A stretch of DNA of 64,000 nucleotides from NCBI RefSeq assembly GCF_001282625.1, contig NZ_CTEJ01000001.1, forward strand, positions 992,001-1,056,000, read 5' to 3'. Origin of the DNA: Lascolabacillus massiliensis. Its GTDB lineage: Bacteria; Bacteroidota; Bacteroidia; Bacteroidales; Dysgonomonadaceae. The translations under genes were made by a program, and so were the position numbers. The notes beneath the pieces were generated by a model. The model had not been told where the DNA came from and ran no database searches. It saw nothing but the letters and a program-made list of their open reading frames with translations. Position 1 is the stretch's first letter. Every line of letters begins with the position of its first letter. This document shows positions 1 to 8,050 of this stretch, piece by piece.

Positions 1-1
1 G

Positions 2-136
2 TCTGAATTACAGGCAGTAAAAGCAGAAATTAAAAAAAGAGACAGTAATATTTGGAGACTCTTGTTTGAGTATTTTGAAGTCATGTTTTTAGTGTTACAA
101 GTTTTCTTAATATGTTTACAGCAGATACTTCCTTAG
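2..136 (+). CDS. possible C-terminal end of a protein entering from the left edge
   Basis: A reading frame is open from the window edge for 44 codons and stops at 134-136. Its stop directly abuts the stop of the convergent glycosyltransferase gene (137-139), which is the main reason to think it is real. The tail has a charged helix (KAEIKKRD) followed by a hydrophobic stretch (FEVMFLVLQVFLICL), perhaps a C-terminal membrane anchor. I do not recognise a family. A chance open frame of this length is possible in AT-rich DNA, so confidence is low. Confidence 0.33.
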   Translation, partial: SELQAVKAEIKKRDSNIWRLLFEYFEVMFLVLQVFLICLQQILP

Positions 137-1090
137 CTAATCAATATTCTCTTCAATCCTGTAATGATTTCTTTCAGGAGAATTTCTCGAGATAAGTTCC
201 CCGAGGAAACCTGCAAGGAAGAGCAGTGTACCAAGAATCATCATTGTGAGAGATATATAAAAGTATGGCGACTCAGTAACCAGGCGATAGGGGTTGCCAT
301 GATTCATATCATAAATCTTGATTACGCCAACAGCAATAGTTGCAATAAATCCAATAATGAACATAACAGTGCCCCAAAGGCCAAAAAAGTGCATCGGTTT
401 TTTACCAAACTTATTTAAAAACCAGAGCGTTATAAGATCGAGATAACCATTTAAGAATCTGCGTGATCCAAATTTGCTTTTACCATATTTGCGTGGACTG
501 TGTACCACTTCTTTTTCTCCAATTTTTGTATATCCTGCATATTTTGCCAATACAGGAATATATCGATGCATATCGTTATAGATCTCAATACTCTTAGCCA
601 GAGATTTACGGTAAGCCTTCAATCCACAATTGAAGTCGTGCAGCTTAATCCCCGATACCTTTCGGGCAGTTGCATTAAAAAGTTTGGAAGGTAAATTCTT
701 TGTCAGCTTATTATCATACCTTTTTCGCTTCCAGCCGGAAACCAGGTCATATTTCTCCTCCTTAATCATTCTGTAAAGCTCTGGGATCTCTTCGGGACTA
801 TCCTGGAGGTCAGCATCCATTGTTATCAGAACGTCGCCCTGTGCCTTCTGAAAAGCACAATGCAAAGCAGGAGATTTACCATAATTACGTCTGAATTTTA
901 TTGCCTTAACATGTTCAGAAGAGCTCTTCAGACTTTTGATAATATCCCACGAACCATCGGTGCTTCCGTCATCAACAAATATTATTTCGTATGAAAAACC
1001 GTTGTCCTCCATAACCTGTTTAATCCGGTTGTGCAGTTCGGATAGCGACTCTTCCTCATTATACAATGGTATTACAACTGATATATCCAT
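137..1090 (-). CDS. polyprenol-phosphate-type glycosyltransferase, family 2, with two C-terminal membrane helices
   Basis: The protein has about 317 residues when started at MDISVVIPLYNEE. It has a GT-A fold of the DPM1/GtrB kind: nucleotide-binding start VVIPLYNEE, FVDDGSTDGS around residues 39-47, and the metal site MDADLQDSPEE near 91-101. Two hydrophobic helices near the C terminus (about 235-262 and 275-300) match enzymes that move a sugar from a nucleotide donor to undecaprenyl phosphate at the inner membrane. A longer frame reaches 1144 but would overlap the upstream DUF4199 gene by 35 bases, so the start at 1090 is preferred. It is probably co-transcribed with that gene. The sugar and acceptor cannot be read from sequence. 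Confidence 0.9.
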   Translation of the reverse strand: MDISVVIPLYNEEESLSELHNRIKQVMEDNGFSYEIIFVDDGSTDGSWDIIKSLKSSSEHVKAIKFRRNYGKSPALHCAFQKAQGDVLITMDADLQDSPEEIPELYRMIKEEKYDLVSGWKRKRYDNKLTKNLPSKLFNATARKVSGIKLHDFNCGLKAYRKSLAKSIEIYNDMHRYIPVLAKYAGYTKIGEKEVVHSPRKYGKSKFGSRRFLNGYLDLITLWFLNKFGKKPMHFFGLWGTVMFIIGFIATIAVGVIKIYDMNHGNPYRLVTESPYFYISLTMMILGTLLFLAGFLGELISRNSPERNHYRIEENID

Positions 1091-1109
1091 TTCTATCTCT
1101 ATAAATAAA

Positions 1110-1634
1110 CTATAATTCTTGTTTAGGCTTATATTTTCTTGCAACTGGCACTAAAACAAGCGAAAGTAATAAACCTATAAAAACATCAGCCATTATAACG
1201 TTATTAAATACGTATGAGAATGTGCTTGGCAGTGGTTGCTTCATCATCTGAGCAGTCAATGCCTGGCTCAGTTTCAATGATTGTGCAATTTCAATCAGGT
1301 TGCTGTATAAATTTGAAATAAAAGCAGGATCCAGCCATTTTACATGTATAAATACGATCACTGCCTCAAAAATAGATGCAAAAAAGAAAAGTATAATCGA
1401 AAATTGTATACCATGCCAGAAAGACATTTTATTTTCTACTAACCCTGAATTATATCTAACAAGAAAATAAAATAAAATTATTGGTGTTCCTATACTCAGC
1501 AGGTTATTCAGATAGCTTAATATAACCATATCCCTACCTAAAATAACCAGCAGATATTTTAATACCCAAAATAATCCAAGGGTGAAAGCAGCATTTGTAG
1601 CGTAATTAAAAAGATGATTTTTATTCTCTTCCAT
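1110..1634 (-). CDS. DUF4199 family inner-membrane protein
   Basis: This 174-residue, very hydrophobic protein has about four membrane segments. The N-terminal part (NYATNAAFTLGLFWVLKYLL) and overall shape are those of DUF4199, a Bacteroidetes-specific family of unknown function. It sits directly upstream of the glycosyltransferase on the same strand with a 19-base gap to that gene's likely start. DUF4199 genes are commonly found beside such glycosyltransferases, which suggests a role in lipid-linked sugar transfer; this is inference from context. Upstream lies the divergent glycosyltransferase operon at 1743. Confidence 0.8.
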   Translation of the reverse strand: MEENKNHLFNYATNAAFTLGLFWVLKYLLVILGRDMVILSYLNNLLSIGTPIILFYFLVRYNSGLVENKMSFWHGIQFSIILFFFASIFEAVIVFIHVKWLDPAFISNLYSNLIEIAQSLKLSQALTAQMMKQPLPSTFSYVFNNVIMADVFIGLLLSLVLVPVARKYKPKQEL

Positions 1635-1742
1635 TGATTTTTATTTAACATACAAAAGTAATCAAAAATATACAAATTATTACCTCCATTTCGTCACATT
1701 AAAAAAATATGTACCTTTGCGAGTTGTTTAATAGTATTAATT

Positions 1743-2465
1743 GTGAGGACCACACCTTTACACATTGTTATTCCGGTGAAAAACTCTCCGGAATCGACAA
1801 GTCTGACTATAGAAGCTGTTATAAATTCAAAATCTGAAATAGACTTTGAACTAACGGTTTATGATGATTTTAGTGAAAAAGAAACGGCAGATATGCTTGA
1901 TAAACTGGCTTCGAAGTATAACTTCAAAGTTGTCCATTTATCGGAAGTAACTGCCAACCCGTCGCCTAACTACCGTCTTGTTCTGCAGATGGCACAAACA
2001 AAGGCAGTTAGCAGTGGAGCACATATTGTAATAGTTGAGTCGGATGTTACTGTAAATGAAGATACGATAATCAAACTTTATAATAGTGTAAATAATCTTG
2101 ATAATCCAGGATTAATTGCGGCTGTAACTACTGATGAGAAGGATATAATAAACTATCCATATCTGTTTGCAGCTGATTTAAATTTAGGTGTCACATCTGT
2201 AAAAAAACATTTGAGCTTTTGCTGCACTCTTTTATCAAACGCTTTTCTGAGTTCTTATGATTTTAATAAACTAAATCCTGAGAAATCGTGGTATGATGTT
2301 TTTATAAGCCATAAAGCCATAGAGTTGGGATTCTTCAACTATTTGGACACAACCTGCAGGGTTATTCACCAACCGCACTCAAGCAGGCCCTGGAAGAAGC
2401 TTAAATACAGAAACCCGTTTCTCTACTATTTCAGGAAGCTATTTAAAGGTTTGGATAAAATATAA
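1743..2465 (+). CDS. glycosyltransferase family 2 protein
   Basis: A 240-residue protein beginning with GTG at 1743; no ATG lies at a sensible place before the first beta strand (LHIVIPVKNSPES, residues 6-18). Expected GT-A elements are YDDFSE (40-45) and an ESD motif at 99-101 in the place of the usual DxD. It is shorter than most family members and lacks membrane helices, so it is probably a soluble or peripheral cytoplasmic enzyme. It is the first gene of a tight three-gene operon with gaps of 7 and 1 bases. A TACCTTTG -7 element lies at 1712-1719. Donor and acceptor are unknown. Confidence 0.82.
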   Translation: MRTTPLHIVIPVKNSPESTSLTIEAVINSKSEIDFELTVYDDFSEKETADMLDKLASKYNFKVVHLSEVTANPSPNYRLVLQMAQTKAVSSGAHIVIVESDVTVNEDTIIKLYNSVNNLDNPGLIAAVTTDEKDIINYPYLFAADLNLGVTSVKKHLSFCCTLLSNAFLSSYDFNKLNPEKSWYDVFISHKAIELGFFNYLDTTCRVIHQPHSSRPWKKLKYRNPFLYYFRKLFKGLDKI

Positions 2466-2472
2466 TATTAGT

Positions 2473-3507
2473 ATGAATCAAAAATTAGTAAGCATAATTA
2501 TACCTGCTTATAATTCTGAAAAATATATCGAAGAATCGATAAAATCAGCTTTATCTACCAAATATTCAAATTTTGAAATTGTAATTGTAAATGATGGTTC
2601 AACTGACAACACTCAGTCAATCATCAACAAAATGGTATCTGAGAATTCTGTAATCAGAAGCTATTATCAAAAAAATGCAGGTGCTTCAGCAGCTAGAAAT
2701 CACGCTATAAGTAAAGCAAAAGGTGAGTACATATTGCCTTTGGACTCAGATAACTGTATTTCTCCCGACTATGTAGGTGAAGCAGTTAAAGTTTTAGATA
2801 ATAACCATAATGTTAAACTTGTAAGCTGTGAAGCCAGGTTTATAGGAGAAAAAAGCGGAAAATGGGAATTTAAACCTTTCAGTATTAATAAACTATGCAG
2901 GAGAAATCTAATTGATAACTGCGCTATGTATAGAAAGATCGACTGGGAGAAGGTTGGTGGCTACTGTAACGAAATTTTGGGTCGTGAGGACTGGGATTTC
3001 TGGCTATCACTTTTCGAAACAGGGGGAGAATTTGTAAGACTCCCTATAGTAGGCCTTTACTATCGTGTAAGATCAAATTCTAAAAGAGTTCAGACACGTC
3101 ATCTGCACAAAAATATAATAGATGCTTTAAATGCTCGTCATAAACCATTATTCTACAAGGAGCTGAATGGGAAATTATATTATCAGCGCACCTACTCAAG
3201 TGTGATAAACAGGATAATAAATTGGTTCAAACCGGAAAATGTGCATGTACAAAAGAACGCGCTTGATTATGAGAAGTATGTTTATGCGGCGAATGAACCT
3301 GAAACAGTTAAGGACTTCATAAAGGTGCCTCGTCAGAAGATACATTATATCCGTTATGAAGAAAAACGTTTTCATCTACCTGGAACAAAGATTAAACAAT
3401 CAAAGGCAATGAAAATGTTCGAACCCGATAATCAGACACATATAGGCTATTACGAAGAGCAGACATCACTCTTTAAGTTAAAGAGTTATCTAGTATTACG
3501 AGGATGA
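2473..3507 (+). CDS. glycosyltransferase family 2 protein
   Basis: A 344-residue inverting GT-A glycosyltransferase. Visible motifs are SIIIPAYNSEKYIEES (7-22), VNDGSTDNTQ (39-48), ASAARNHAI (71-79), the metal-binding DSD at 91-93, and REDWDFWLSL (171-180), which supplies the usual catalytic acidic residue. The C-terminal 120 residues are basic and not recognised; they may bind the membrane or a partner. It is the middle gene of the operon and likely builds a surface glycan with its two neighbours. Confidence 0.87.
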   Translation: MNQKLVSIIIPAYNSEKYIEESIKSALSTKYSNFEIVIVNDGSTDNTQSIINKMVSENSVIRSYYQKNAGASAARNHAISKAKGEYILPLDSDNCISPDYVGEAVKVLDNNHNVKLVSCEARFIGEKSGKWEFKPFSINKLCRRNLIDNCAMYRKIDWEKVGGYCNEILGREDWDFWLSLFETGGEFVRLPIVGLYYRVRSNSKRVQTRHLHKNIIDALNARHKPLFYKELNGKLYYQRTYSSVINRIINWFKPENVHVQKNALDYEKYVYAANEPETVKDFIKVPRQKIHYIRYEEKRFHLPGTKIKQSKAMKMFEPDNQTHIGYYEEQTSLFKLKSYLVLRG

Positions 3508-3508
3508 T

Positions 3509-4537
3509 ATGAAAAAAATCGCACTTATCGAGTTTAATACGTTTCACACAGAATGTCTCTATTCACAAATATTATTTCTACAGGAAGCAGGTTATCAAGT
3601 TACACTAATTTGTAATAATAGAGTCAGGGATATAATCTCCGACTTCAATCTGAATACAGACACTCACTATTTTGATTTTAGTAAGTTCTCATCATTAATT
3701 CGAGCAAGGTCTTTATTAATCAGGCAAAAGATCGATAGGGCAGTTCTCAATACAGCTCAGGGTAATATCCCTCTCAAGTTCATGATGCTGCCATTCCCCC
3801 GAAAGATCCGTTTCTTTGGGGTAATTCACAACACGGGTAAACTGGAATCAAGTTTTGGACAGAAGCTTATATCCCGTAAAATAAGATCATATTTTGTACT
3901 ATCAAGATATCAATATCTGCATACATTAGGCAGATACAAATATTCTTTTAGCTATTTCAATCCATCATTCTTTTCGGATTATAATTTAGATAACCTGACT
4001 GAATTAAAGGACGATAAGTTATGGGTTGCAATTCCCGGAGCTCTGGAATATAAAAGAAGAGATTACAATTTTCTCTTTGATTTTCTAAAGGAGTATAATG
4101 ATGATAAACTGAACTTCATCCTGCTTGGAAATAGCAGTAAAAATGAAGGTCCCGATATCATAAATAAAATAAAGAAGTATAAGTTAGAACGCAACTTCAC
4201 ATATTTTGATAAGTTCATTCCCAACAGTATTTTTCATAGCTATTTAAGAAAAGCTGATTGTCTGCTTCCCTTAATACATCCTGAAACAGAAGGAGCTGAC
4301 AGTTACACGAAAAATAAAATATCAGGAATGTTCCCACTATCATTAACCTACAATGTCTCTCTATTGTGTCATGAAATTTTCCGAGGAATAGAGGGCTTTG
4401 ATTATCCGGCACTGTTTTATAATGATAAAAACGAACTGGGTAATATTCTCAAAAAGAGCCTTGAAGTTGAACATACTTTTAAGCTTTCATTTGAAGAAGA
4501 AAAGAACAGATTTATCCAATTTATAGAGAGAACTTAG
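3509..4537 (+). CDS. probable GT-B-fold glycosyltransferase
   Basis: A 342-residue protein starting one base after the preceding stop, so very likely translationally coupled. The N-terminal half (KKIALIEFNTFHTECLYSQI, then QEAGYQVTLICNN) resembles a Rossmann-like acceptor domain. The C-terminal half (LNFILLGNSSKNEGPDI, YFDKFIPNSIFHSYLRKADC, then HPETEG) follows the pattern of a GT4-like donor-binding domain with an acidic cluster where the nucleotide sugar binds. Similarity to the core motifs is weak, so the family assignment comes from fold pattern and operon context. It is the last gene before tmRNA. Confidence 0.62.
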   Translation: MKKIALIEFNTFHTECLYSQILFLQEAGYQVTLICNNRVRDIISDFNLNTDTHYFDFSKFSSLIRARSLLIRQKIDRAVLNTAQGNIPLKFMMLPFPRKIRFFGVIHNTGKLESSFGQKLISRKIRSYFVLSRYQYLHTLGRYKYSFSYFNPSFFSDYNLDNLTELKDDKLWVAIPGALEYKRRDYNFLFDFLKEYNDDKLNFILLGNSSKNEGPDIINKIKKYKLERNFTYFDKFIPNSIFHSYLRKADCLLPLIHPETEGADSYTKNKISGMFPLSLTYNVSLLCHEIFRGIEGFDYPALFYNDKNELGNILKKSLEVEHTFKLSFEEEKNRFIQFIERT

Positions 4538-4543
4538 TATAGA

Positions 4544-4575
4544 TTTGGAAAAATTAAACCAATTGTTTAATTTTG
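4544..4575 (+). promoter_or_regulatory. Bacteroidetes-type promoter for tmRNA
   Basis: TTTG at 4544-4547 and TAATTTTG at 4568-4575 are 20 bases apart, matching the -33 TTTG / -7 TAnnTTTG consensus used by the Bacteroidetes primary sigma factor. Transcription would begin near 4582, giving a precursor with a leader of about 30 bases before the mature tmRNA. Confidence 0.65.
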
Positions 4576-4612
4576 TGTCATACGAATATAAAGAAGAGTT
4601 CTTTATATTAAT

Positions 4613-5012
4613 GGGGTTGACCGGTTTTGACAGCGAGTAGAAGAGGTTTGTAAGCATGCAGTGCGTTGTCGGTTTGCACTTTAATCTCAAACGGCAAAGC
4701 TTTAACTGGCAATAATAATTACGCTCTTGCTGCGTAACCGAAGTACAGTAGGTTAACGCTTAATTCTGCCACCAGGTGGCGGAACAAGACATCACCCGGA
4801 TGCTGTGGCTTCGAAGCGATCCGATACGGTGGTGCAGGTAAATCGGAGATAGGTTAGGAGAGGCTTCGGCTCCTCACCGAAATTAAGAAGATAAGGATTG
4901 AGTTTGGTGGCTTCAATCGCGCTCTTTCCCGACAATTAAAATGAAGCTAAGCATGTAGAAAGCAGATTGCTTCCTCGTTTGGACGAGGGTTCGAATCCCT
5001 CCAGCTCCACAA
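4613..5012 (+). ncRNA. ssrA: transfer-messenger RNA (tmRNA)
   Basis: The RNA rescues stalled ribosomes and tags the unfinished peptide for proteolysis. The 5' end GGGGTTGACCGGTTTTGACA is a typical tmRNA start. Its first seven bases pair with CAGCTCC near 5002-5008 (one G-U in each half), forming the acceptor stem, and the T-arm reads GGGTTCGAATCCC. The tag frame runs 4708-4737 and encodes GNNNYALAA followed by TAA, matching the ALAA ending of known Bacteroidales tags. The 3' CCA is not encoded as such (ACAA follows the stem), so it must be added enzymatically. The resume codon is GGC by comparison with known tags. The central part contains sequence able to form pseudoknots. Confidence 0.96.
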
Positions 5013-5095
5013 TTAACAGACAGTTTATGCATAATTTTGCTATTGACTGTTTTTTTCGTATCATCAGATAGGCTTCTCATAATTATTTAAATAAT

Positions 5096-5136
5096 AAAAC
5101 ACGGAGTTTGTATTATCAAATTCCGTGTTTTTCCTA
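5096..5136. terminator. bidirectional rho-independent terminator
   Basis: The arms at 5096-5109 and 5118-5131 pair over 14 positions (one G-T) around the centre AACACGGA...TCCGTGTT. T-rich runs flank both sides, so it can end tmRNA transcription on the plus strand and the sigma-factor operon on the minus strand. Confidence 0.8.
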
Positions 5137-5161
5137 TAATAATATTACAAATCTGTAATAC

Positions 5162-5626
5162 CTATCTTCTTCTATTTGCCTGTCCGCTTCTGAAGTTACT
5201 TACCTCCCTCTGCATAAACTCTCTTTCGGCCTGTTGTGCTCTGTATAGTTTCTCGGGAGACAGCACTTTCTCAAACTTTTCAGCATACTCCTTATCAAGT
5301 GCAGCTTCCTGTAGTTTAACTTCCATATCATCCTCAAGAAGTTTTCTGTATTCTGAATCTGACAGATTGCTGTTGTCTTTTATCTTCTGTACTTTGTCTC
5401 TATGAAGAATGCGTAAATCAAATTTCTTTTTAGTTAACTCACTGTTCAAAGGGAAATACTTTTCAGCTTCTGAATTAGTAAGACCAGCCTGAGTTTTTAT
5501 AAACTCCATTTTTCTTTTCTCATAGTCTTCAATATTCATTCTTCTGCTCCTGTTTTGTGCCGTAAGGGTAGATGTGAACATTGATAGTAGGAGAGTAAAC
5601 AATAATAAAGTTGTAAATCTTCTCAT
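5162..5626 (-). CDS. small periplasmic protein with Spy/CpxP-like helical composition
   Basis: A 154-residue protein with a signal peptide (about residues 1-23, ending LTAQ). The mature part is almost all charged helix, rich in Lys, Glu and Arg (EAEKYFPLNSELTKKKFDL, then EAALDKEYAEKFEKVLSPEK), and ends in a basic tail. Such short helical periplasmic proteins often follow ECF sigma factor genes in Bacteroidetes and resemble Spy or CpxP chaperone-like stress sensors in composition; true homology cannot be shown here. It is the last gene of the operon, 31 bases after the membrane protein. It is probably made under control of the upstream sigma factor. Confidence 0.72.
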   Translation of the reverse strand: MRRFTTLLLFTLLLSMFTSTLTAQNRSRRMNIEDYEKRKMEFIKTQAGLTNSEAEKYFPLNSELTKKKFDLRILHRDKVQKIKDNSNLSDSEYRKLLEDDMEVKLQEAALDKEYAEKFEKVLSPEKLYRAQQAEREFMQREVSNFRSGQANRRR

Positions 5627-5657
5627 TTTAAGTTACTTTTAAAAGATATCTGATGTT

Positions 5658-6071
5658 TTAGTTCAAATAAAAATGATTATACATATAATCAAAGTAGACC
5701 TCATCCACAAGCTGATCTTCGAGGTATTGATAAAACTCCTCCTCGCTGATTTGTACAGTCGACCAATAATTTTCAGTTCCTTTGGAGCTTGTTGACAGCT
5801 GTTCAGAGACTAGTGCCTGAGGCTCACTGCCAATATTATCGCCCCTTGAAATTAGAAAATTTATCGTTACATACATTCCGATAAACATTGCTGCTAGATA
5901 TACCCAAGGCTTAACTTTTTCCCATAGTGGAACAGTTTTGGGTGCAAAAAACTCCTTTTCAGGAAGCCTATTCATTATTTCCTCATTGAACTGAGCAAAA
6001 TAATTATCAGGGACTTTAAAGGGATTATTGCTCTTATCTATTTCTTCTAACTTGTTAAATTTGGTTTTCAT
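5658..6071 (-). CDS. single-pass membrane protein, probable anti-sigma partner
   Basis: A 137-residue protein with a cytoplasmic N terminus carrying the motif PFKVPDNYF (17-25) and NEEIMNRLPE, then one membrane helix around 56-75 (WVYLAAMFIGMYVTINFLI), then an acidic outer segment ending in an aromatic tail. The PFxVPxxYF start is a recurrent feature of small membrane proteins encoded just after ECF sigma genes in Bacteroidetes. I infer that it holds or releases the sigma factor encoded 75 bases upstream. No zinc-binding anti-sigma motif (HxxxCxxC) is visible, so the mechanism would not be of the ZAS type. Confidence 0.65.
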   Translation of the reverse strand: MKTKFNKLEEIDKSNNPFKVPDNYFAQFNEEIMNRLPEKEFFAPKTVPLWEKVKPWVYLAAMFIGMYVTINFLISRGDNIGSEPQALVSEQLSTSSKGTENYWSTVQISEEEFYQYLEDQLVDEVYFDYMYNHFYLN

Positions 6072-6110
6072 ACCTTCATTATTTGCACCATTCTAATGTG
6101 TTGACGATAT

Positions 6111-6127
6111 GTCTACAATGCGTAGAC
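6111..6127. promoter_or_regulatory. short inverted repeat between sigma and anti-sigma genes
   Basis: GTCTAC (6111-6116) and GTAGAC (6122-6127) form a perfect 6-bp inverted repeat with a 5-base centre. They are flanked by two copies of GACGATA (6103-6109 and 6125-6131). It could be an operator or an RNA hairpin that tunes the downstream gene; nothing here decides which. Confidence 0.35.
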
Positions 6128-6146
6128 GATAAGTTGACATAAAGGT

Positions 6147-6713
6147 TTAAAGAGGTTCCTCTAAATATTTTTCAACCTTTCTGACAGCATGATGATAGGA
6201 TGCTTTAAGAGCACCAACAGAGGTGCCAAGGATCTCAGACATATCATCATATTTCATCTCCTCAAAATATTTCATCTGAAATACAAGTCGCTGCTTTTCT
6301 GGCAACGTCAGGATAGCTTTCTGCAGCTTCAATTGTGCTTCGTCACCATCAAAATATGTATCACTCTCAAGCGTATGGATAAGGAAAGAATCATCCTCAT
6401 CTAAAGAAATATTGTTTTGAGTTCGTTTTTTGTTAATAAAAGTAATACTCTCATTAATTGCAATACGGTATAGCCAGGTCGACAATTTTGATTCCCCTCT
6501 GAAATTATCAAGATTAGTCCACACCTTAATAAACACATCTTGTAATACATCATTAGCATCATCGTGAGAAAGAACCATTTTCCTTATTTGCCAATACAAT
6601 CTTTCGCTATATTCCGAAACGAGCTTTGCAAAACCATTGCGAACAGTTTGCGGATTGCGTAATTCTTTAAGTAATTGTTCCTCGTCGATCATTTCTGTGG
6701 AATTGGGTTTCAA
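6147..6713 (-). CDS. ECF-type RNA polymerase sigma-70 factor
   Basis: A 188-residue sigma factor of the extracytoplasmic function class, with only regions 2 and 4. Region 2 includes LSHDDANDVLQDVFIKVW and GESKLSTWLYRIAINE (about 48-88). Region 4 includes LPEKQRLVFQMKYFEEM and the helix-turn-helix near YDDMSEILGTSVGALKASYH (about 137-175). It recruits RNA polymerase to a dedicated regulon, often envelope stress. A later start at 6692 (MIDEEQ) is possible. It lies 31 bases after the TPR gene and 75 before its probable anti-sigma partner. Confidence 0.93.
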   Translation of the reverse strand: MKPNSTEMIDEEQLLKELRNPQTVRNGFAKLVSEYSERLYWQIRKMVLSHDDANDVLQDVFIKVWTNLDNFRGESKLSTWLYRIAINESITFINKKRTQNNISLDEDDSFLIHTLESDTYFDGDEAQLKLQKAILTLPEKQRLVFQMKYFEEMKYDDMSEILGTSVGALKASYHHAVRKVEKYLEEPL

Positions 6714-6744
6714 GACAAAGGTAATTTATTTTATATTAACTTTA

Positions 6745-7824
6745 TCAGTTATCGTCACCATTTTCAAACCACATTACAAAATTTATGGCTGATTCAGGGT
6801 TTTGTTCCCACCATTCAAAAGATTCAGGAAAATAGGACACACTGATATAACGTGTAAAAGCATCGTAATAGCTTGAGTGAGCTATATGAGAGAAGAAAGG
6901 AATATAGAATGTCCAGAAGATACCTTCACGCGGCCCAACGCTTTCTCTATCAAGAACTTTCATAATCTCCATGTTCACGGTTTTGAAAGTTGTAAATTCA
7001 TTAACCTCTTCTCCAGAATTTATTAATGAGTCTAAAGAATTAGTAATAGCCTCGTAAACATAACTTCTGTTCAGTCCATTTTCAACACTCAATGGTGGAG
7101 TATTATCTGTTGGCTCAGTTGCACTGCGTCTGCTCATCTGCTGTTGAATGAAAGATCTCTCTACCGGTTCTTCAGACTTTTTAATACACATCAACTGCAG
7201 CATTTCATCAAAAGCATTCTTCGAACGTCTTGTATCCGGTTCCAGGAGCAGAAACATCTGAAAAGATAATATACTCTGCACCCATAATCCTTTATCGCTA
7301 AGCGCATATGCATATAAAAGGAAAGCACCGCTGTGCGACTTATCAAGGTCTATTGCTTTCTTTACAAACTGAAGTGTTTTATCAATATCACCTGTTTTGA
7401 AGAAGTTAATTGCCAAATTAAAATTCAGAAGATAGTCATCCCCAAATCTTTCTAATCCCTCGTGAAGAATCTCAATTGCTTTGTCAACACTGTCCATCTC
7501 TGCCAGTGCCTCACTTTTCACCGCGTAAGCACCAATGGCGAGAGCTTCGTTATCTGAGTTTATAACATCTGTACTATATATAGAAGCGTTTTCAAAATCT
7601 TTCAATGCAAGGTAAGATAAAGACATCTCATAAACTGCATTTATAAGAGTAGAATCCAGTTCAAGCGCTTCGTTGTATCTTTCTATAGCCTCCTCATATT
7701 CACCCTCATCATGCAAACTAACACCTTCTTCTATAAGCTCCTGAGCATTATTTGTCTGACCGTGCAATCCAACTGTTGAGATAGTAACTAAAAGTGAGAT
7801 TAATAGTATTAATTTCTTCATCAT
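6745..7824 (-). CDS. exported tetratricopeptide repeat protein
   Basis: A 359-residue protein with a signal peptide (residues 1-22, ending GLHG). It has several TPR units: HDEGEYEEAIERYNEALELD (38-57), AVYEMSLSYLALKDFENASI, and NFFKTGDIDKTLQFVKKAIDLDKSHSGA-type repeats to about residue 190. The C-terminal 150 residues are not repeat-like and contain an aromatic segment around FWTFYIPFFSHIAHSSYYDA. TPR arrays mediate protein contacts, so it may be a periplasmic adaptor. As the first gene of the sigma operon, it may be part of the signal sensed or the response. Start at either of the two leading Met codons. Confidence 0.82.
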   Translation of the reverse strand: MMKKLILLISLLVTISTVGLHGQTNNAQELIEEGVSLHDEGEYEEAIERYNEALELDSTLINAVYEMSLSYLALKDFENASIYSTDVINSDNEALAIGAYAVKSEALAEMDSVDKAIEILHEGLERFGDDYLLNFNLAINFFKTGDIDKTLQFVKKAIDLDKSHSGAFLLYAYALSDKGLWVQSILSFQMFLLLEPDTRRSKNAFDEMLQLMCIKKSEEPVERSFIQQQMSRRSATEPTDNTPPLSVENGLNRSYVYEAITNSLDSLINSGEEVNEFTTFKTVNMEIMKVLDRESVGPREGIFWTFYIPFFSHIAHSSYYDAFTRYISVSYFPESFEWWEQNPESAINFVMWFENGDDN

Positions 7825-7980
7825 AATATTTTTTGACCAGATAAAAGTAAAACAAAAAATGCAATTTGATATTCTTATTGCTTTTAAATAGCCCTATTTG
7901 TAACAAAAGTAAACAAATAAGAGCAGCTCTGTAATGGTTTTTTACTTTTTTTTTCGAGATGATAAATTGAGTGCACCTTT

Positions 7981-8011
7981 TTTGCAAGTACATAAATAAG
8001 AATTACCTTTG
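7981..8011 (+). promoter_or_regulatory. Bacteroidetes-type promoter for the AspT-family transporter
   Basis: TTTG at 7981-7984 and TACCTTTG at 8004-8011, separated by 19 bases, lie 40 bases before the ATG at 8051. Both elements and the spacing fit the primary promoter consensus of the phylum. Confidence 0.6.
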
Positions 8012-8050
8012 CACCGTTTTTCAGAAACATTAATATTAGGTTATTTATAA

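Noticed and set aside
1712-1719. Full promoter for the glycosyltransferase operon
   Set aside because: The -7 box is good, but only a poor TTTC-like -33 match lies at the right distance, so it is mentioned only within the gene entry.
4613-5012. Genomic island attached to the tmRNA gene
   Set aside because: No integrase, no repeat of the tmRNA 3' end and no change in gene type are seen downstream.
7748-7993. 81-codon minus-strand frame upstream of the TPR gene
   Set aside because: It overlaps the TPR signal peptide and the promoter region and looks like no known protein.
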